The position numbers were made by a program, and so were the translations under genes. DNA of 64,000 nucleotides from Bacillus australimaris (GTDB taxonomy: Bacteria > Bacillota > Bacilli > Bacillales > Bacillaceae): the NCBI RefSeq assembly GCF_001307105.1, contig NZ_LGYN01000030.1, forward strand, positions 62,001 to 126,000. The letters run 5' to 3'. The notes below the pieces were generated by a model that was not told the DNA's origin, made no database searches, and saw only the letters and a list, made by a program, of their open reading frames with translations. Positions 45,663 to 53,600 of this stretch are shown here, piece by piece (positions within the stretch are counted from its first letter, which is position 1; every line of letters begins with the position of its first letter).

Positions 45663-48257
45663 ATGATGAAACGTAGATGGATAATCATTGGAATGTGCCT
45701 CATTCTCGCTTTATTGGGACACTCCTTTTTCTTATATGAATATATGCAAGGGCGGTACATGACAGGAGATGGGGACGGCATCTCACAAATGCTACCGTTT
45801 AAAAAGCTGCTTTACGACGAATACGTTAAAGGGAATTTCTTTTATTCCTATCAATTCGGTCTAGGCGGCGGTACATATACGCAATTAGGGTATTATTTTA
45901 CAACCTCGACTGTTTTTATGGTCACAGTTGCTGTCGTCTGGTTGATGAATGCGCTTCATCTTATTCAGTCAACGGACATTCATTTCTGGGCAAATGCTGT
46001 CATTTGGCTGAGTGTGATGAAGCTGACGCTTATTCTGTTCATCGCTTACCGTGTGCTTCTTTCAATGGTTCAGCATAGGCTGAGTGCATTGACAGGAGCC
46101 GCAATCTACGGATTGTCTATTGTGTATTTTCGACATGAAACATTTTGGGAGTTTTTCACCGACAGCATGATGTGGCTCCCGCTGCTTGTGCTTGGGGTTG
46201 AACGAATTTTCAAAACGGGTAAGCCGGCTTGGTTTATTGTGGCGTGCAGCTTGATGCTAATCAACAACTTTTACTTTGCTTATATTCATTTTATCTTTTT
46301 AGCAATGTATCTTGTCTTCAGATATATCATCAAGCTTCGAAGTGAGGAGCACGGGTGGAAGGTGTTTTGGACGCTTGCGATCTCTACGCTGTTATCCTTT
46401 GGGATCAGTGCTGCCTTTTTTATCCCGTCTGTCTATGGTTTTCTCAATAATATAAGACCGCCATATGATCAATCCATACCATGGTTTGATCTGCATGATC
46501 ATTTGCTGTTTACAAGCAGGGTGTATTTATTACCTGTGATTTTTCTCATTTGTATGTTCCTCGTTCCGCTTTATCGGAACAGGTGGTTTTTCATGTTTAC
46601 ATCGCTCAGCGTTTTGCTCATCATTTTTCACTACAGCCCAAAGATGGCGAGCGTATTTAATGGTTTTTCTGCACCGCAGTACAGATTTGAGTACATCCTT
46701 GCCTTTACAGTTGGAGCGGTCGTAGCCATCACCATCAAACATTTCTCACAAATCGAGTGGAAGTGGAAAAAACGTGCGGTCTTAGGCGCTTGGATCGTGT
46801 TTCTTCTCGCAGTCATCTTATCAGAACGAGCAAAGGGAAATATGGATGTTGTTGTATTTACAGGCATCGGACTGCTTGTGATCAGCTTGTTTTTCCTTTT
46901 GATCCACGCGGAAAAACGCCAGCACCTTCGTCTCTTTTCAGGTGTGCTTATCGTTGTCAGCTTACTGACAGCAGGCGTGTATCAGCAGGGCTACTTATCT
47001 GAAAGAAGCAATATTAAGAGCGTATCAGATACGTATCTGAATAGTGAGGCATATGCTGGACATGAGCAAATGAAGCTCATTCAGCAGATTCAAAGCCGCT
47101 CCTCAAAAGATCCGCTCGCCCGGATTGATTGGATGAATGGCGTGCGCAACAATACCCCGTTATTTGAAGGCTTCCAAGGCATGAGCGTGTATTCAAGTAT
47201 ATTAAATAAGCATTTGCTCAATTTCTACTGGAATGACCTGCAAATCGATATGGGACGGGAAAGTGTCAGTCGTTATGCAACAATGGGGGACAGGGCGAAT
47301 TTATACAGCCTGACCTACGGAAAGTATTATATGAGAGACAATACGATGCCTTACTCACCGCCAGCTTATTTTAAGCCAATATTGGAAAGCGAGCATTATA
47401 AAGTGTATGAAAATACACGGCCACTGCCATTTGCAAGAACAACAAGCATGATTTATTCAGAAGAATCCTTAAAAAATGCCTCAGCACTTGATAGAGAGCA
47501 TGCAATGCTGCAAGGTGTGATTTTAAACAAAAAAGGAAACGCTGAAATTGAGCGCACGCCTGATCGGGTCAAAAATACAAATATTCATACGGAACAAGCC
47601 TTATACGAACATGGCGTGCTTGATGTATATGGAGAAACGGGCGGCCTGAATATCACGCTGCCAGATGATATGGCCCGTGCTGGGGATGTGTATGTGAGCT
47701 TTTATGTGAAGCGGACAGACCGGAACGAAGGATTTCAGTTATCCGTTGACAACTACGTCACCTCACGAAAAAGCAATACATCCATCTATAAAACAGGCGT
47801 TAATGAAGTAACGATTCGAGTCCCTGCGGAAAAAATCCTTTCCATTCGAGTACCAAAAGGGACGTATGAGCTCGATCAATTGAAGCTGTATCAAGAGCCT
47901 TACCGCATCCTAGAGAAAGCATATGAAAAAGAAAAACAGGATGATGGCAGTCAGCAAGTGAAGCTTGAAAACAACCGCTTTACGATTTCATATGATAACA
48001 AGCGCGGCGATGATTATATGGTTCTGCCAGTACCATATGAAAAAGGCTGGGAGCTCACAGTAAACGGACAGCAAACCGATATTGAACAAGCCAATTACGC
48101 CTTTATTGGTTTTCCAATAGAAAAAGGCAAAAACGAGATTGTGCTAACCTACTATCCGCCTTATATCAGAATTCTCGCGTTGATTTCACTTGTCAGTTTG
48201 ATCGGTGCGATTCTATATGCACGAAGAAAACACAAGAAACACCACTTTTCATCATAA
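45663..48257 (+). CDS. yfhO: YfhO-family GT-C glycosyltransferase for lipoteichoic acid
   Basis: An 864-residue membrane protein with about 13 membrane helices in the first 440 residues and one near the C terminus, with a large extracellular region (about 445-835). The early GDGISQMLPF (with the catalytic-type Asp) and the AAIYGLSIVYF region are typical for YfhO/GT-C enzymes. With CsbB it transfers GlcNAc from undecaprenyl phosphate to lipoteichoic acid outside the cell. It is the last gene of the conserved block; the accessory island begins after its terminator. Confidence 0.88.
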   Translation: MMKRRWIIIGMCLILALLGHSFFLYEYMQGRYMTGDGDGISQMLPFKKLLYDEYVKGNFFYSYQFGLGGGTYTQLGYYFTTSTVFMVTVAVVWLMNALHLIQSTDIHFWANAVIWLSVMKLTLILFIAYRVLLSMVQHRLSALTGAAIYGLSIVYFRHETFWEFFTDSMMWLPLLVLGVERIFKTGKPAWFIVACSLMLINNFYFAYIHFIFLAMYLVFRYIIKLRSEEHGWKVFWTLAISTLLSFGISAAFFIPSVYGFLNNIRPPYDQSIPWFDLHDHLLFTSRVYLLPVIFLICMFLVPLYRNRWFFMFTSLSVLLIIFHYSPKMASVFNGFSAPQYRFEYILAFTVGAVVAITIKHFSQIEWKWKKRAVLGAWIVFLLAVILSERAKGNMDVVVFTGIGLLVISLFFLLIHAEKRQHLRLFSGVLIVVSLLTAGVYQQGYLSERSNIKSVSDTYLNSEAYAGHEQMKLIQQIQSRSSKDPLARIDWMNGVRNNTPLFEGFQGMSVYSSILNKHLLNFYWNDLQIDMGRESVSRYATMGDRANLYSLTYGKYYMRDNTMPYSPPAYFKPILESEHYKVYENTRPLPFARTTSMIYSEESLKNASALDREHAMLQGVILNKKGNAEIERTPDRVKNTNIHTEQALYEHGVLDVYGETGGLNITLPDDMARAGDVYVSFYVKRTDRNEGFQLSVDNYVTSRKSNTSIYKTGVNEVTIRVPAEKILSIRVPKGTYELDQLKLYQEPYRILEKAYEKEKQDDGSQQVKLENNRFTISYDNKRGDDYMVLPVPYEKGWELTVNGQQTDIEQANYAFIGFPIEKGKNEIVLTYYPPYIRILALISLVSLIGAILYARRKHKKHHFSS

Positions 48258-48271
48258 GTGGTGTTTTTTTA
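48237..48271 (+). terminator. terminator after yfhO
   Basis: AAACACCACTT and AAGTGGTGTTTTTTT form a stem around TTCATCAT. The stop codon of yfhO lies in the loop region. Confidence 0.9.
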
Positions 48272-48319
48272 TCTTCCAAGGGCTGATTGAGTATGATATC
48301 CATCATATGAAGCAAATCA

Positions 48320-48739
48320 TTAAGCTTCTTTCTCAAACGAAAACGTCGCATAATCAAACAAAAAATGAAACAACCAAAGGCTTAGGGCAAAGAGAATTTC
48401 CTCAGAAGTAGACAGTAAAATGCCGCCCACCAATTCATCTGATAAATAGACAGCACCCCAAATAAACAAAAGATGCATTGAAATGGCATAGAAAACGATG
48501 GAGCGTTTTTTGGAACGGCACTTTCTAACAACCCTCATAAGCACATGCTCCACATGCTCAAAGGATATCCCAAGTACCACATAGATGCCCATAAATAAAA
48601 GCATCGATAAAATCGATTGATAAAAAGCACCAGTTAAATGAAAGAACAGTACACAAAACAACAAAAATATGTAACAGACAGCCGACGCCGCCATGAACCA
48701 TTTCAGCCCTTGCCATAAAGCGTGAACAGATTGCTGCAT
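48320..48739 (-). CDS. yvrL: YvrL-like membrane regulator of SigO-RsoA
   Basis: A 139-residue protein with four predicted membrane helices (about 12-34, 40-62, 82-102 and 112-132). Family identity comes mainly from context: it is downstream of oxalate decarboxylase in the same direction, next to yvrJ, sigO and rsoA, exactly where B. subtilis has yvrL, a membrane protein of the same size that inhibits SigO-RsoA activity. Sequence alone would only give 'small membrane protein'. Confidence 0.7.
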   Translation of the reverse strand: MQQSVHALWQGLKWFMAASAVCYIFLLFCVLFFHLTGAFYQSILSMLLFMGIYVVLGISFEHVEHVLMRVVRKCRSKKRSIVFYAISMHLLFIWGAVYLSDELVGGILLSTSEEILFALSLWLFHFLFDYATFSFEKEA

Positions 48740-48770
48740 AGTTGAACAAACACTCCCTTACATGAAGATA

Positions 48771-48798
48771 CCTGCAAAAAGGACAGCCTTTTTGCAGG
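48771..48798. other. hairpin between oxalate decarboxylase and yvrL
   Basis: CCTGCAAAAAGG and CCTTTTTGCAGG form a perfect 12-bp stem with an ACAG loop. On the leftward transcript no T run follows, so it may set the oxdC to yvrL ratio by attenuation or mRNA protection rather than full termination. Confidence 0.55.
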
Positions 48799-48808
48799 AA
48801 GTCATACG

Positions 48809-49972
48809 TTAATCCTCTTTTTTAGGTGCAGCGATCACAGGATGTTTTTCAGTATCAAGCAGTTTTAAGAAATCTTCGCCTTGATCTAAATGATCAAGAA
48901 CAAGCTGTTTCGGTGTGACCGCAAGCCACTGATTAAGTGAGATATCTGCATAATGATCGCTCTTAAAGATTTCTAAGAAATAAAGCGGTTCGTCGCCTGT
49001 ATTTTCTACATAATGCCCCATCGCAAATGGGACATATCCAACGTCTCCCGCCTGATAGTTGAAGGTTCTTGCATGTCCATCAGAAGCAAACACGGTCATT
49101 CGTGCCTTTCCAGAAATGAAATATTGCCATTCATCCGTATTTGGATGCCAGTGCAGCTCGCGAATGGCACCTGGATCAACTTTCACAAGAGCGGATGCAA
49201 TCGTTTTAGACGCTTTGAAATTGGTAGAGTCCGCAATCCACACTTGTCCGCCGCTTGACGTAATCGGCTCCTGTTTTAACAGCTCATATTTAAAGGAATT
49301 CGGGACTTCTCCTTGCTCTGTTTTTACCTTGTCACATTCAAGGGAACCAGGAATTCCTTTTTGGAAAATATACTTTTCTTTCTCCGGAAGCTTGTCAAAC
49401 TGCTCCTTTGTCATACCGAAGTTCTTGAGCACGACTTCCTCTGGCGTATGGGCAAGCCAATCGGTTACTTGGAACGTACTATTTTCTGAGAATGACCCAT
49501 CATCAAACACAAGCAAGAATTCAGCTCCCGATTCAAGTGCTTGGATAGAGTGCGGCAGGCCAGAAGGGAAGTACCACAAATCACCCTCAGTCACATCCTC
49601 TGTAAAATTGCGCCCCTCTGCATCAACCGATGTAATCCGGGCTTCCCCATAAATCATGTACGCCCATTCCGCTTCCTTATGCCAGTGCAGCTCACGAATC
49701 GCACCAGGCTTTAGCCGCATATTAACAGATGCAAGACTTTTAGAGATCGGCAGTTCACGGACCGTAACTTCACGGGCGTAGCCGCCTTTTTCTAAACGAT
49801 TGTGTGTATCAGAAAAAGAATATTTCAGGTTGGAGACCGTTCCATGATCGGTTTCTGGCGGCGTGAGCATATCTGGATTTTGTCTGTCCCGCTCGAGATT
49901 ACGTGGAATTTTGACCGTTGCTCCTTTTTCTACTCGAATCGGCTGTGGTATTCCATTTGGCTTTTCACTCAT
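48809..49972 (-). CDS. oxdC: oxalate decarboxylase (bicupin, OxdC/OxdD type)
   Basis: A 387-residue manganese bicupin converting oxalate to formate and CO2. Each cupin has a metal site: HWHKEAEWAY and SGLPHSI in the first domain, HWHPNTDEWQY and AMGHYVEN in the second. The lid loop SFSENST is present, which is characteristic of decarboxylase rather than oxidase activity. It lacks a classical signal peptide, as in B. subtilis OxdC. Some segments (GGQVWIADSTNF) resemble OxdD more, but position in the SigO module makes it the functional counterpart of oxdC. ATG 49972 is used. It is probably SigO-RsoA dependent. Confidence 0.9.
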   Translation of the reverse strand: MSEKPNGIPQPIRVEKGATVKIPRNLERDRQNPDMLTPPETDHGTVSNLKYSFSDTHNRLEKGGYAREVTVRELPISKSLASVNMRLKPGAIRELHWHKEAEWAYMIYGEARITSVDAEGRNFTEDVTEGDLWYFPSGLPHSIQALESGAEFLLVFDDGSFSENSTFQVTDWLAHTPEEVVLKNFGMTKEQFDKLPEKEKYIFQKGIPGSLECDKVKTEQGEVPNSFKYELLKQEPITSSGGQVWIADSTNFKASKTIASALVKVDPGAIRELHWHPNTDEWQYFISGKARMTVFASDGHARTFNYQAGDVGYVPFAMGHYVENTGDEPLYFLEIFKSDHYADISLNQWLAVTPKQLVLDHLDQGEDFLKLLDTEKHPVIAAPKKED

Positions 49973-50008
49973 GATAAAATCCCCTTTCAACATCGTATGG
50001 TGTGAGGT

Positions 50009-50016
50009 GACAAAAG
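50009..50016 (-). promoter_or_regulatory. candidate SigO-RsoA promoter element upstream of oxdC
   Basis: CTTTTGTC lies 36 bases before the oxdC start on the minus strand. The same octamer, followed by similar bases, occurs 39 bases before sigO at 50351-50358. SigO-RsoA is known to drive oxdC, yvrJ and its own operon in B. subtilis, so a shared element is expected. The match is short. Confidence 0.4.
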
Positions 50017-50066
50017 GCCTTTCATTTCGCCCTCGTTTTCATAAGGTGAAACGAATCAAGCAGATG

Positions 50067-50231
50067 TCAATCTGATTCATCATTTTTTTGAGCAGCGACT
50101 AATCGTTGGATGAGCTTGCTTAATTCATCAAACTTTCGTTCAAAGCGTGTCAGCAAGTAAACCGTCAAAATGGTAGGGAAGCCAGCCTGACCGAGCTGCT
50201 TCAGCCATTCCTCTGAAAAAAAGGTCTCCAT
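50067..50231 (-). CDS. yvrJ: YvrJ-family small protein
   Basis: A 54-residue protein with one hydrophobic segment, METFFSEEWLKQLGQAGFPT followed by ILTVYLLTRFERKFDELSKL. This matches the YvrJ family. It is divergent from sigO as in B. subtilis, where yvrJ is transcribed by SigO-RsoA. GGAGGTG lies 6 bases before the ATG. The function is unknown. Confidence 0.85.
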   Translation of the reverse strand: METFFSEEWLKQLGQAGFPTILTVYLLTRFERKFDELSKLIQRLVAAQKNDESD

Positions 50232-50350
50232 TTGTCTCACCTCCCAGCGGATGCTCGTCTTCTATATAAGTGGTATGAAAGTAGAAAAAGGAAAGCAGAG
50301 GGGGATAAAATGAACCATTAGACCCGTTTCATGAAGTTTACTTTTTTTAA

Positions 50351-50358
50351 CTTTTGTC
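50351..50358 (+). promoter_or_regulatory. candidate autoregulatory element upstream of sigO
   Basis: CTTTTGTC followed by CACTTA lies 39 bases before sigO. It parallels CTTTTGTC plus ACCTCA upstream of oxdC. A looser form, CTTTTTCTAC, occurs upstream of yvrJ on the minus strand at 50281-50290. Confidence 0.4.
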
Positions 50359-50397
50359 CACTTAATGCTAGTAGAGGGAACAAAGGGGAGGATGCAC

Positions 50398-51000
50398 ATG
50401 GATTATCGGCTGTTATTGAAAGCAAAATGGAAAGAAATCATTGATCACCCGCTCATTCAGCAGTTTTTAAGCAACCCGAAAAACGAGCAGCTGCTCCGGC
50501 AAGTCATGGAAGAGCCAAACGAGGAAAATGCCAAAAAACTAGATTCCGAGTTCAAACAGTTCTATCAGAAAATCCGCATCATCAAGTATATCTCCACAAT
50601 GATACGCATCTTTTCAGTCGACTTTGACAAACGAGTAAAAAAGAAGCAGCAGCGTTTTCCGCTCATACTCGATCATCCTGATACGCAAGAAGTGAAAGAC
50701 CCTGTACAAACAGATACGTATGAAGTCGTACTCTTCAACCAGCAAGACTTAGGAGAACATCTGCAAGATCAAACATTGTACAAGGCCTACCAGCAGCTCA
50801 CAGAAAAACAAAAAATGGTTCTAACCCAAATCTATGTCGAAGGTCAAACAATGAAGGAAATAGCCGATCAGTTAGGCGAAACAAGACAAAACATCTCAAA
50901 CATTCACAAAAAAGCACTCAACAAACTAAAAGAAGAAACAGGGGGAGATGTCCGTGCACGAAGACAAAATGACCAATGGAGAAATGGAAGAACTCATTGA
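50398..51000 (+). CDS. sigO: alternative sigma factor SigO (YvrI)
   Basis: A sigma factor of about 200 residues. The C-terminal region 4 is clear (about residues 125-180, LTEKQKMVLTQIYVEGQTMK and EIADQLGETRQNISNIHKKA). The N-terminal half is atypical, with no normal region 2. In B. subtilis SigO supplies the -35 recognition and needs RsoA to supply the region 2 function. ATG 50398 follows AAAGGGGAGG. It overlaps rsoA by about 47 bases. Neighbouring oxdC and yvrJ are its known targets. Confidence 0.85.
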   Translation: MDYRLLLKAKWKEIIDHPLIQQFLSNPKNEQLLRQVMEEPNEENAKKLDSEFKQFYQKIRIIKYISTMIRIFSVDFDKRVKKKQQRFPLILDHPDTQEVKDPVQTDTYEVVLFNQQDLGEHLQDQTLYKAYQQLTEKQKMVLTQIYVEGQTMKEIADQLGETRQNISNIHKKALNKLKEETGGDVRARRQNDQWRNGRTH

Positions 51001-51169
51001 AACCTTCACACCCATGATCAAAAAGAAACTACAAAACACGGCATATCAAGAAAGAGAAGACCTCGAACAAGAACTCTATATCAAACTCATCGAAAAAGTA
51101 GACCGGCTGATTTACCAAGAAGGACCTGGATTTTGGGAGTTTATTGTGGAATATATGACGAAGTTGTAA
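50954..51169 (+). CDS. rsoA: SigO co-sigma factor RsoA (YvrHa)
   Basis: A protein of about 71 residues resembling a fragment of sigma region 2: LIETFTPMIKKKLQNTAYQE, REDLEQELYIKLIEKVDRL. In B. subtilis RsoA binds SigO and core polymerase and makes up the missing -10 recognition. GTG 50954 is favoured by spacing to GGGGGAG; ATG 50948 is an alternative. The long overlap with sigO ensures coupled synthesis. Twelve bases after its stop, the first CRISPR leader begins. Confidence 0.83.
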   Translation: MHEDKMTNGEMEELIETFTPMIKKKLQNTAYQEREDLEQELYIKLIEKVDRLIYQEGPGFWEFIVEYMTKL

Positions 51170-51180
51170 GAGAAGCTGAT

Positions 51181-51350
51181 GGTGCGAATGTCAGGTGAAC
51201 ATAAAATCCCCGGGACATTCGCACCTTTTTATTCGACAAAATTGAGAAAAAATGTATATTTTATGAAGGGGAAAACAAAATTCTATATTGAAATTTGTGG
51301 ATTTTGATTATTATCCCCTAAAAAATGTTATAATTATGTCGGAAATCGCA
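51181..51350 (+). promoter_or_regulatory. CRISPR leader 1
   Basis: A 170-bp AT-rich leader directly before array 1. It opens with the hairpin GGTGCGAATGT / ACATTCGCACC plus T run (51181-51230), which also ends the sigO-rsoA transcript. It closes with TTGATT (51304) and TATAAT (51329-51334), 16 bases before the first repeat. Confidence 0.8.
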
Positions 51351-51646
51351 GTCGCACTCTATATGAGTACGTGGATTGAAATCGCTCATTTAATAGGCCA
51401 TAAGAAAAATTAAAGGTGTCGCACTCTATATGAGTGCGTGGATTGAAATCATTTGCCGCGATAGATTTAAAAACTTCCCGGACTGTCGCACTCTATGTGA
51501 GTGCGTGGATTGAAATGTAATCCATGATTTAATATCCTTCTCAGGAAATAGTCGCACTCTACAAGAGTGCGTGAATTGAAATATTTACGTCTCTCTCTAT
51601 CGTTAATTACCAACGTCGCACTTTACATGAGTGTATGGATTGAGGT
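51351..51646 (+). CRISPR. CRISPR array 1 (5 repeats, 4 spacers)
   Basis: The 32-bp repeats begin GTCGCACTC, have a TATATGAG-type loop and end GTGGATTGAAAT. They start at 51351, 51418, 51485, 51551 and 51615; spacers are 32-35 bp. The last repeat is degenerate (ends GATTGAGGT). CGCACTC and GAGTGCG form the repeat hairpin and ATTGAAAT is the crRNA 5' handle region. The repeat type resembles those shared by I-C and III-B systems. Confidence 0.95.
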
Positions 51647-51688
51647 AGCTTGAAAGAAATGTTGACAGTAGCGCTTGATTTAGGGGTG

Positions 51689-51722
51689 AAAAACATGACT
51701 CTAGCTCAGTAGTCATGTTTTT
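51689..51722. terminator. array 1 trailer terminator
   Basis: AAAAACATGACT and AGTCATGTTTTT form a perfect 12-bp stem around a ten-base loop. Related hairpins follow arrays 3 and 4. Confidence 0.8.
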
Positions 51723-51807
51723 AAATGAATTCAAAGTTGTTGATGAAATAATGAAATAAGTACCTTTAGAGCAATAGTATTTAATTAAATAGGATTAATA
51801 AAAACTT

Positions 51808-51977
51808 GGTGCGAATGTGAGGTGAACATAAAATCCCCAGGACATTCGCACCTTTTTATTCGACGAAATTAAGGAAAAATGTATATTTCACTAAGGAGAA
51901 AACAAAATTCTATATTGGAATTTGTGGATTTTTACAATCATTCCCTAAATAATATTACAATTAGGGCGGAAATCGCA
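51808..51977 (+). promoter_or_regulatory. CRISPR leader 2
   Basis: A 170-bp copy of the leader with hairpin GGTGCGAATGT / ACATTCGCACC (51808-51852) and TACAAT (51956-51961), again 16 bases before the first repeat. A TTTACA sequence replaces the TTGAxx seen in other leaders. Confidence 0.8.
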
Positions 51978-52142
51978 GTCGCACTCTATATGGGTATGTG
52001 GATTGAAATTCGCAGTACCTCGCAGTCACTCTTGCCTGTTTCAAGGTCGCACTCTATATGGGTGTGTGGATTGAAATTATCTAAAATTAGTTCAGCTTGC
52101 GTCTGATTTAGTCGCGCTCTATATGAGTGTGAGGAATAAAAT
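51978..52142 (+). CRISPR. CRISPR array 2 (3 repeats, 2 spacers)
   Basis: Repeats start at 51978, 52046 and 52111, with spacers of 36 and 33 bp. The first two repeats carry a TATATGGG variant of the stem and TGTG for GCGTG; the last is strongly degenerate (ends GAGGAATAAAAT). This is the most diverged array and may be the least active. Confidence 0.9.
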
Positions 52143-52294
52143 TCTTGTCAGAAGGTAGCTTGAAAGATATATTGACATTGCGCTTGATATAGGTGTGAAA
52201 AACATAACTGAATTCAAAGCTGTTGATGAAACAGCGAAATAAGTATGATTACCATCAGTAATAGTTTTTAATTAAATAGGATTAAGAAAGATTC

Positions 52295-52464
52295 GGTGCG
52301 AATGTGAGGTGAACATAAAATCCTTGGGGCATTCGCACCTTTTCATTCGACAAAAATGAGAAAAAATGTATATTTTATGAAAGGGAAAACAAAATTCTTT
52401 ATTGAAAGTTGTGGATTTTGCCTATCATTTCCTAAAAAATGTTACAATTAGAGCAGAAATCGCA
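52295..52464 (+). promoter_or_regulatory. CRISPR leader 3
   Basis: A 170-bp leader copy with the GGTGCGAAT / ATTCGCACC hairpin followed by TTTTC, and TACAAT at 52443-52448, 16 bases before repeat 1. Confidence 0.8.
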
Positions 52465-52894
52465 GTCGCACTCTACATGAGTGCGTGGATTGAAATCCAA
52501 CTATTTGCGTTTGAGTCTACAAATAGCGTATGTCGCACTCTACATGAGTGCGTGGATTGAAATAATTGAATCCACTTAGGAATATTGTTTGTGCTGGTCG
52601 CACTCTACATGAGTGCGTGGATTGAAATCTATCGAAAAGGTTGTCCGTATTCTTCCAAATCCGTCGCACTCTACATGAGTGCGTAGATTGAAATTGTCAT
52701 AGAACGCAATTTCTCATCAATACTTTCGGTCGCACTCTACATGAGTGTGTGGATTGAAATATGAGCTTTGTAGGGTTAGAAATGTAATCCCACACGTCGC
52801 ACTCTATATGAGTGCGTGAATTTAAATAATGATTGTGTGACCATGCTCAGGTGCTTCTATGTGTCGCAATTTACATTAGTGTATGGATTAAGCT
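52465..52894 (+). CRISPR. CRISPR array 3 (7 repeats, 6 spacers)
   Basis: Repeats start at 52465, 52532, 52597, 52663, 52729, 52796 and 52863; spacers are 33-35 bp. The TACATGAG form dominates. Degeneration increases away from the leader: repeat 4 has GTAGATTG, repeat 6 ends GAATTTAAAT and repeat 7 ends GGATTAAGCT. It is the longest array in the window. Confidence 0.95.
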
Positions 52895-52907
52895 TGATTT
52901 AGGGGTG

Positions 52908-52941
52908 AAAAACATGACTCTGGCTCAGTAGACATGTTTTT
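52908..52941. terminator. array 3 trailer terminator
   Basis: AAAAACATG and CATGTTTTT pair around the same type of loop as after array 1, with one extra mismatch. Confidence 0.7.
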
Positions 52942-53029
52942 AAATGAATTCAAACCTGTTGATGAAACAGTGAAATAAGTATGTTTTCAAGAGCAATAGT
53001 TTTTATTTAAGTAGGATTAAGAAAAATTC

Positions 53030-53198
53030 GGTGCGAATGTGAGGTGAACATAAAACCCCCGGGACATTCGCACCTTTTTATTCGACAAAAATGAGAAAAA
53101 ATGTATATTTTATGAAGGGGAAAACAAAATTCTTATTGAAATTTGAGGATTTTGCCTATCATTTCCTAAAAAATGTTACAATTAGGGCGAAAATCGCA
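53030..53198 (+). promoter_or_regulatory. CRISPR leader 4
   Basis: A 169-bp leader copy with the GGTGCGAATGT / ACATTCGCACC hairpin (53030-53074) and T run, and TACAAT at 53177-53182, 16 bases before repeat 1. Confidence 0.8.
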
Positions 53199-53362
53199 GT
53201 CGCATTCTATATGAGTGCGTGGATTGAAATATTAAAGTTTTCGTCAATATCAACAACGGTCGGTGTCGCACTCTATATGAGTGCGTGGATTGAAATTGTT
53301 TTGCTTGAGCGTTCGGAAAGTTGAACACAGGTCGCACTCTACATGAGTTCGTAATTTTAAAT
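53199..53362 (+). CRISPR. CRISPR array 4 (3 repeats, 2 spacers)
   Basis: Repeats start at 53199, 53265 and 53331, with 34-bp spacers. The first repeat has one change (GCATTC) and the last is degenerate (ends GTAATTTTAAAT). It lies directly upstream of the DUF6602-cmr operon, separated by a terminator. Confidence 0.93.
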
Positions 53363-53460
53363 GATTATGTCTTAAACGGGTATGTCTCAGAGATCATGAT
53401 CTTACAACACCCTCTTTCAGATACAAAAGCCATCAAAATAGACTGTTCATATGTATAGTG

Positions 53461-53490
53461 AAAACATGACTCATTGCAGTCATGTTTTTT
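53461..53490. terminator. terminator between array 4 and the cmr operon
   Basis: AAAACATGACT and AGTCATGTTTT form an 11-bp stem around CATTGC, followed by a long T run. It insulates the operon from array transcription, so the operon needs its own promoter in 53491-53590. Confidence 0.85.
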
Positions 53491-53600
53491 TTCTTCTTTT
53501 TCCTAAATAAACCTAAAAAAATCTCAAAATAAGTCGAAATGAAAAGTAGTTATTTAGATTCAAATTTTATCCATTCGTAAAAAATGAAGGAGGAAATGGT

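Noticed and set aside
51879..53324. Open frames of about 75 residues with repeated WIEI / ALYM(S/G) motifs
   Set aside because: They are translations of CRISPR leaders and repeats, not genes. The same holds for the frames at 61605-61808 and 61801-61998.
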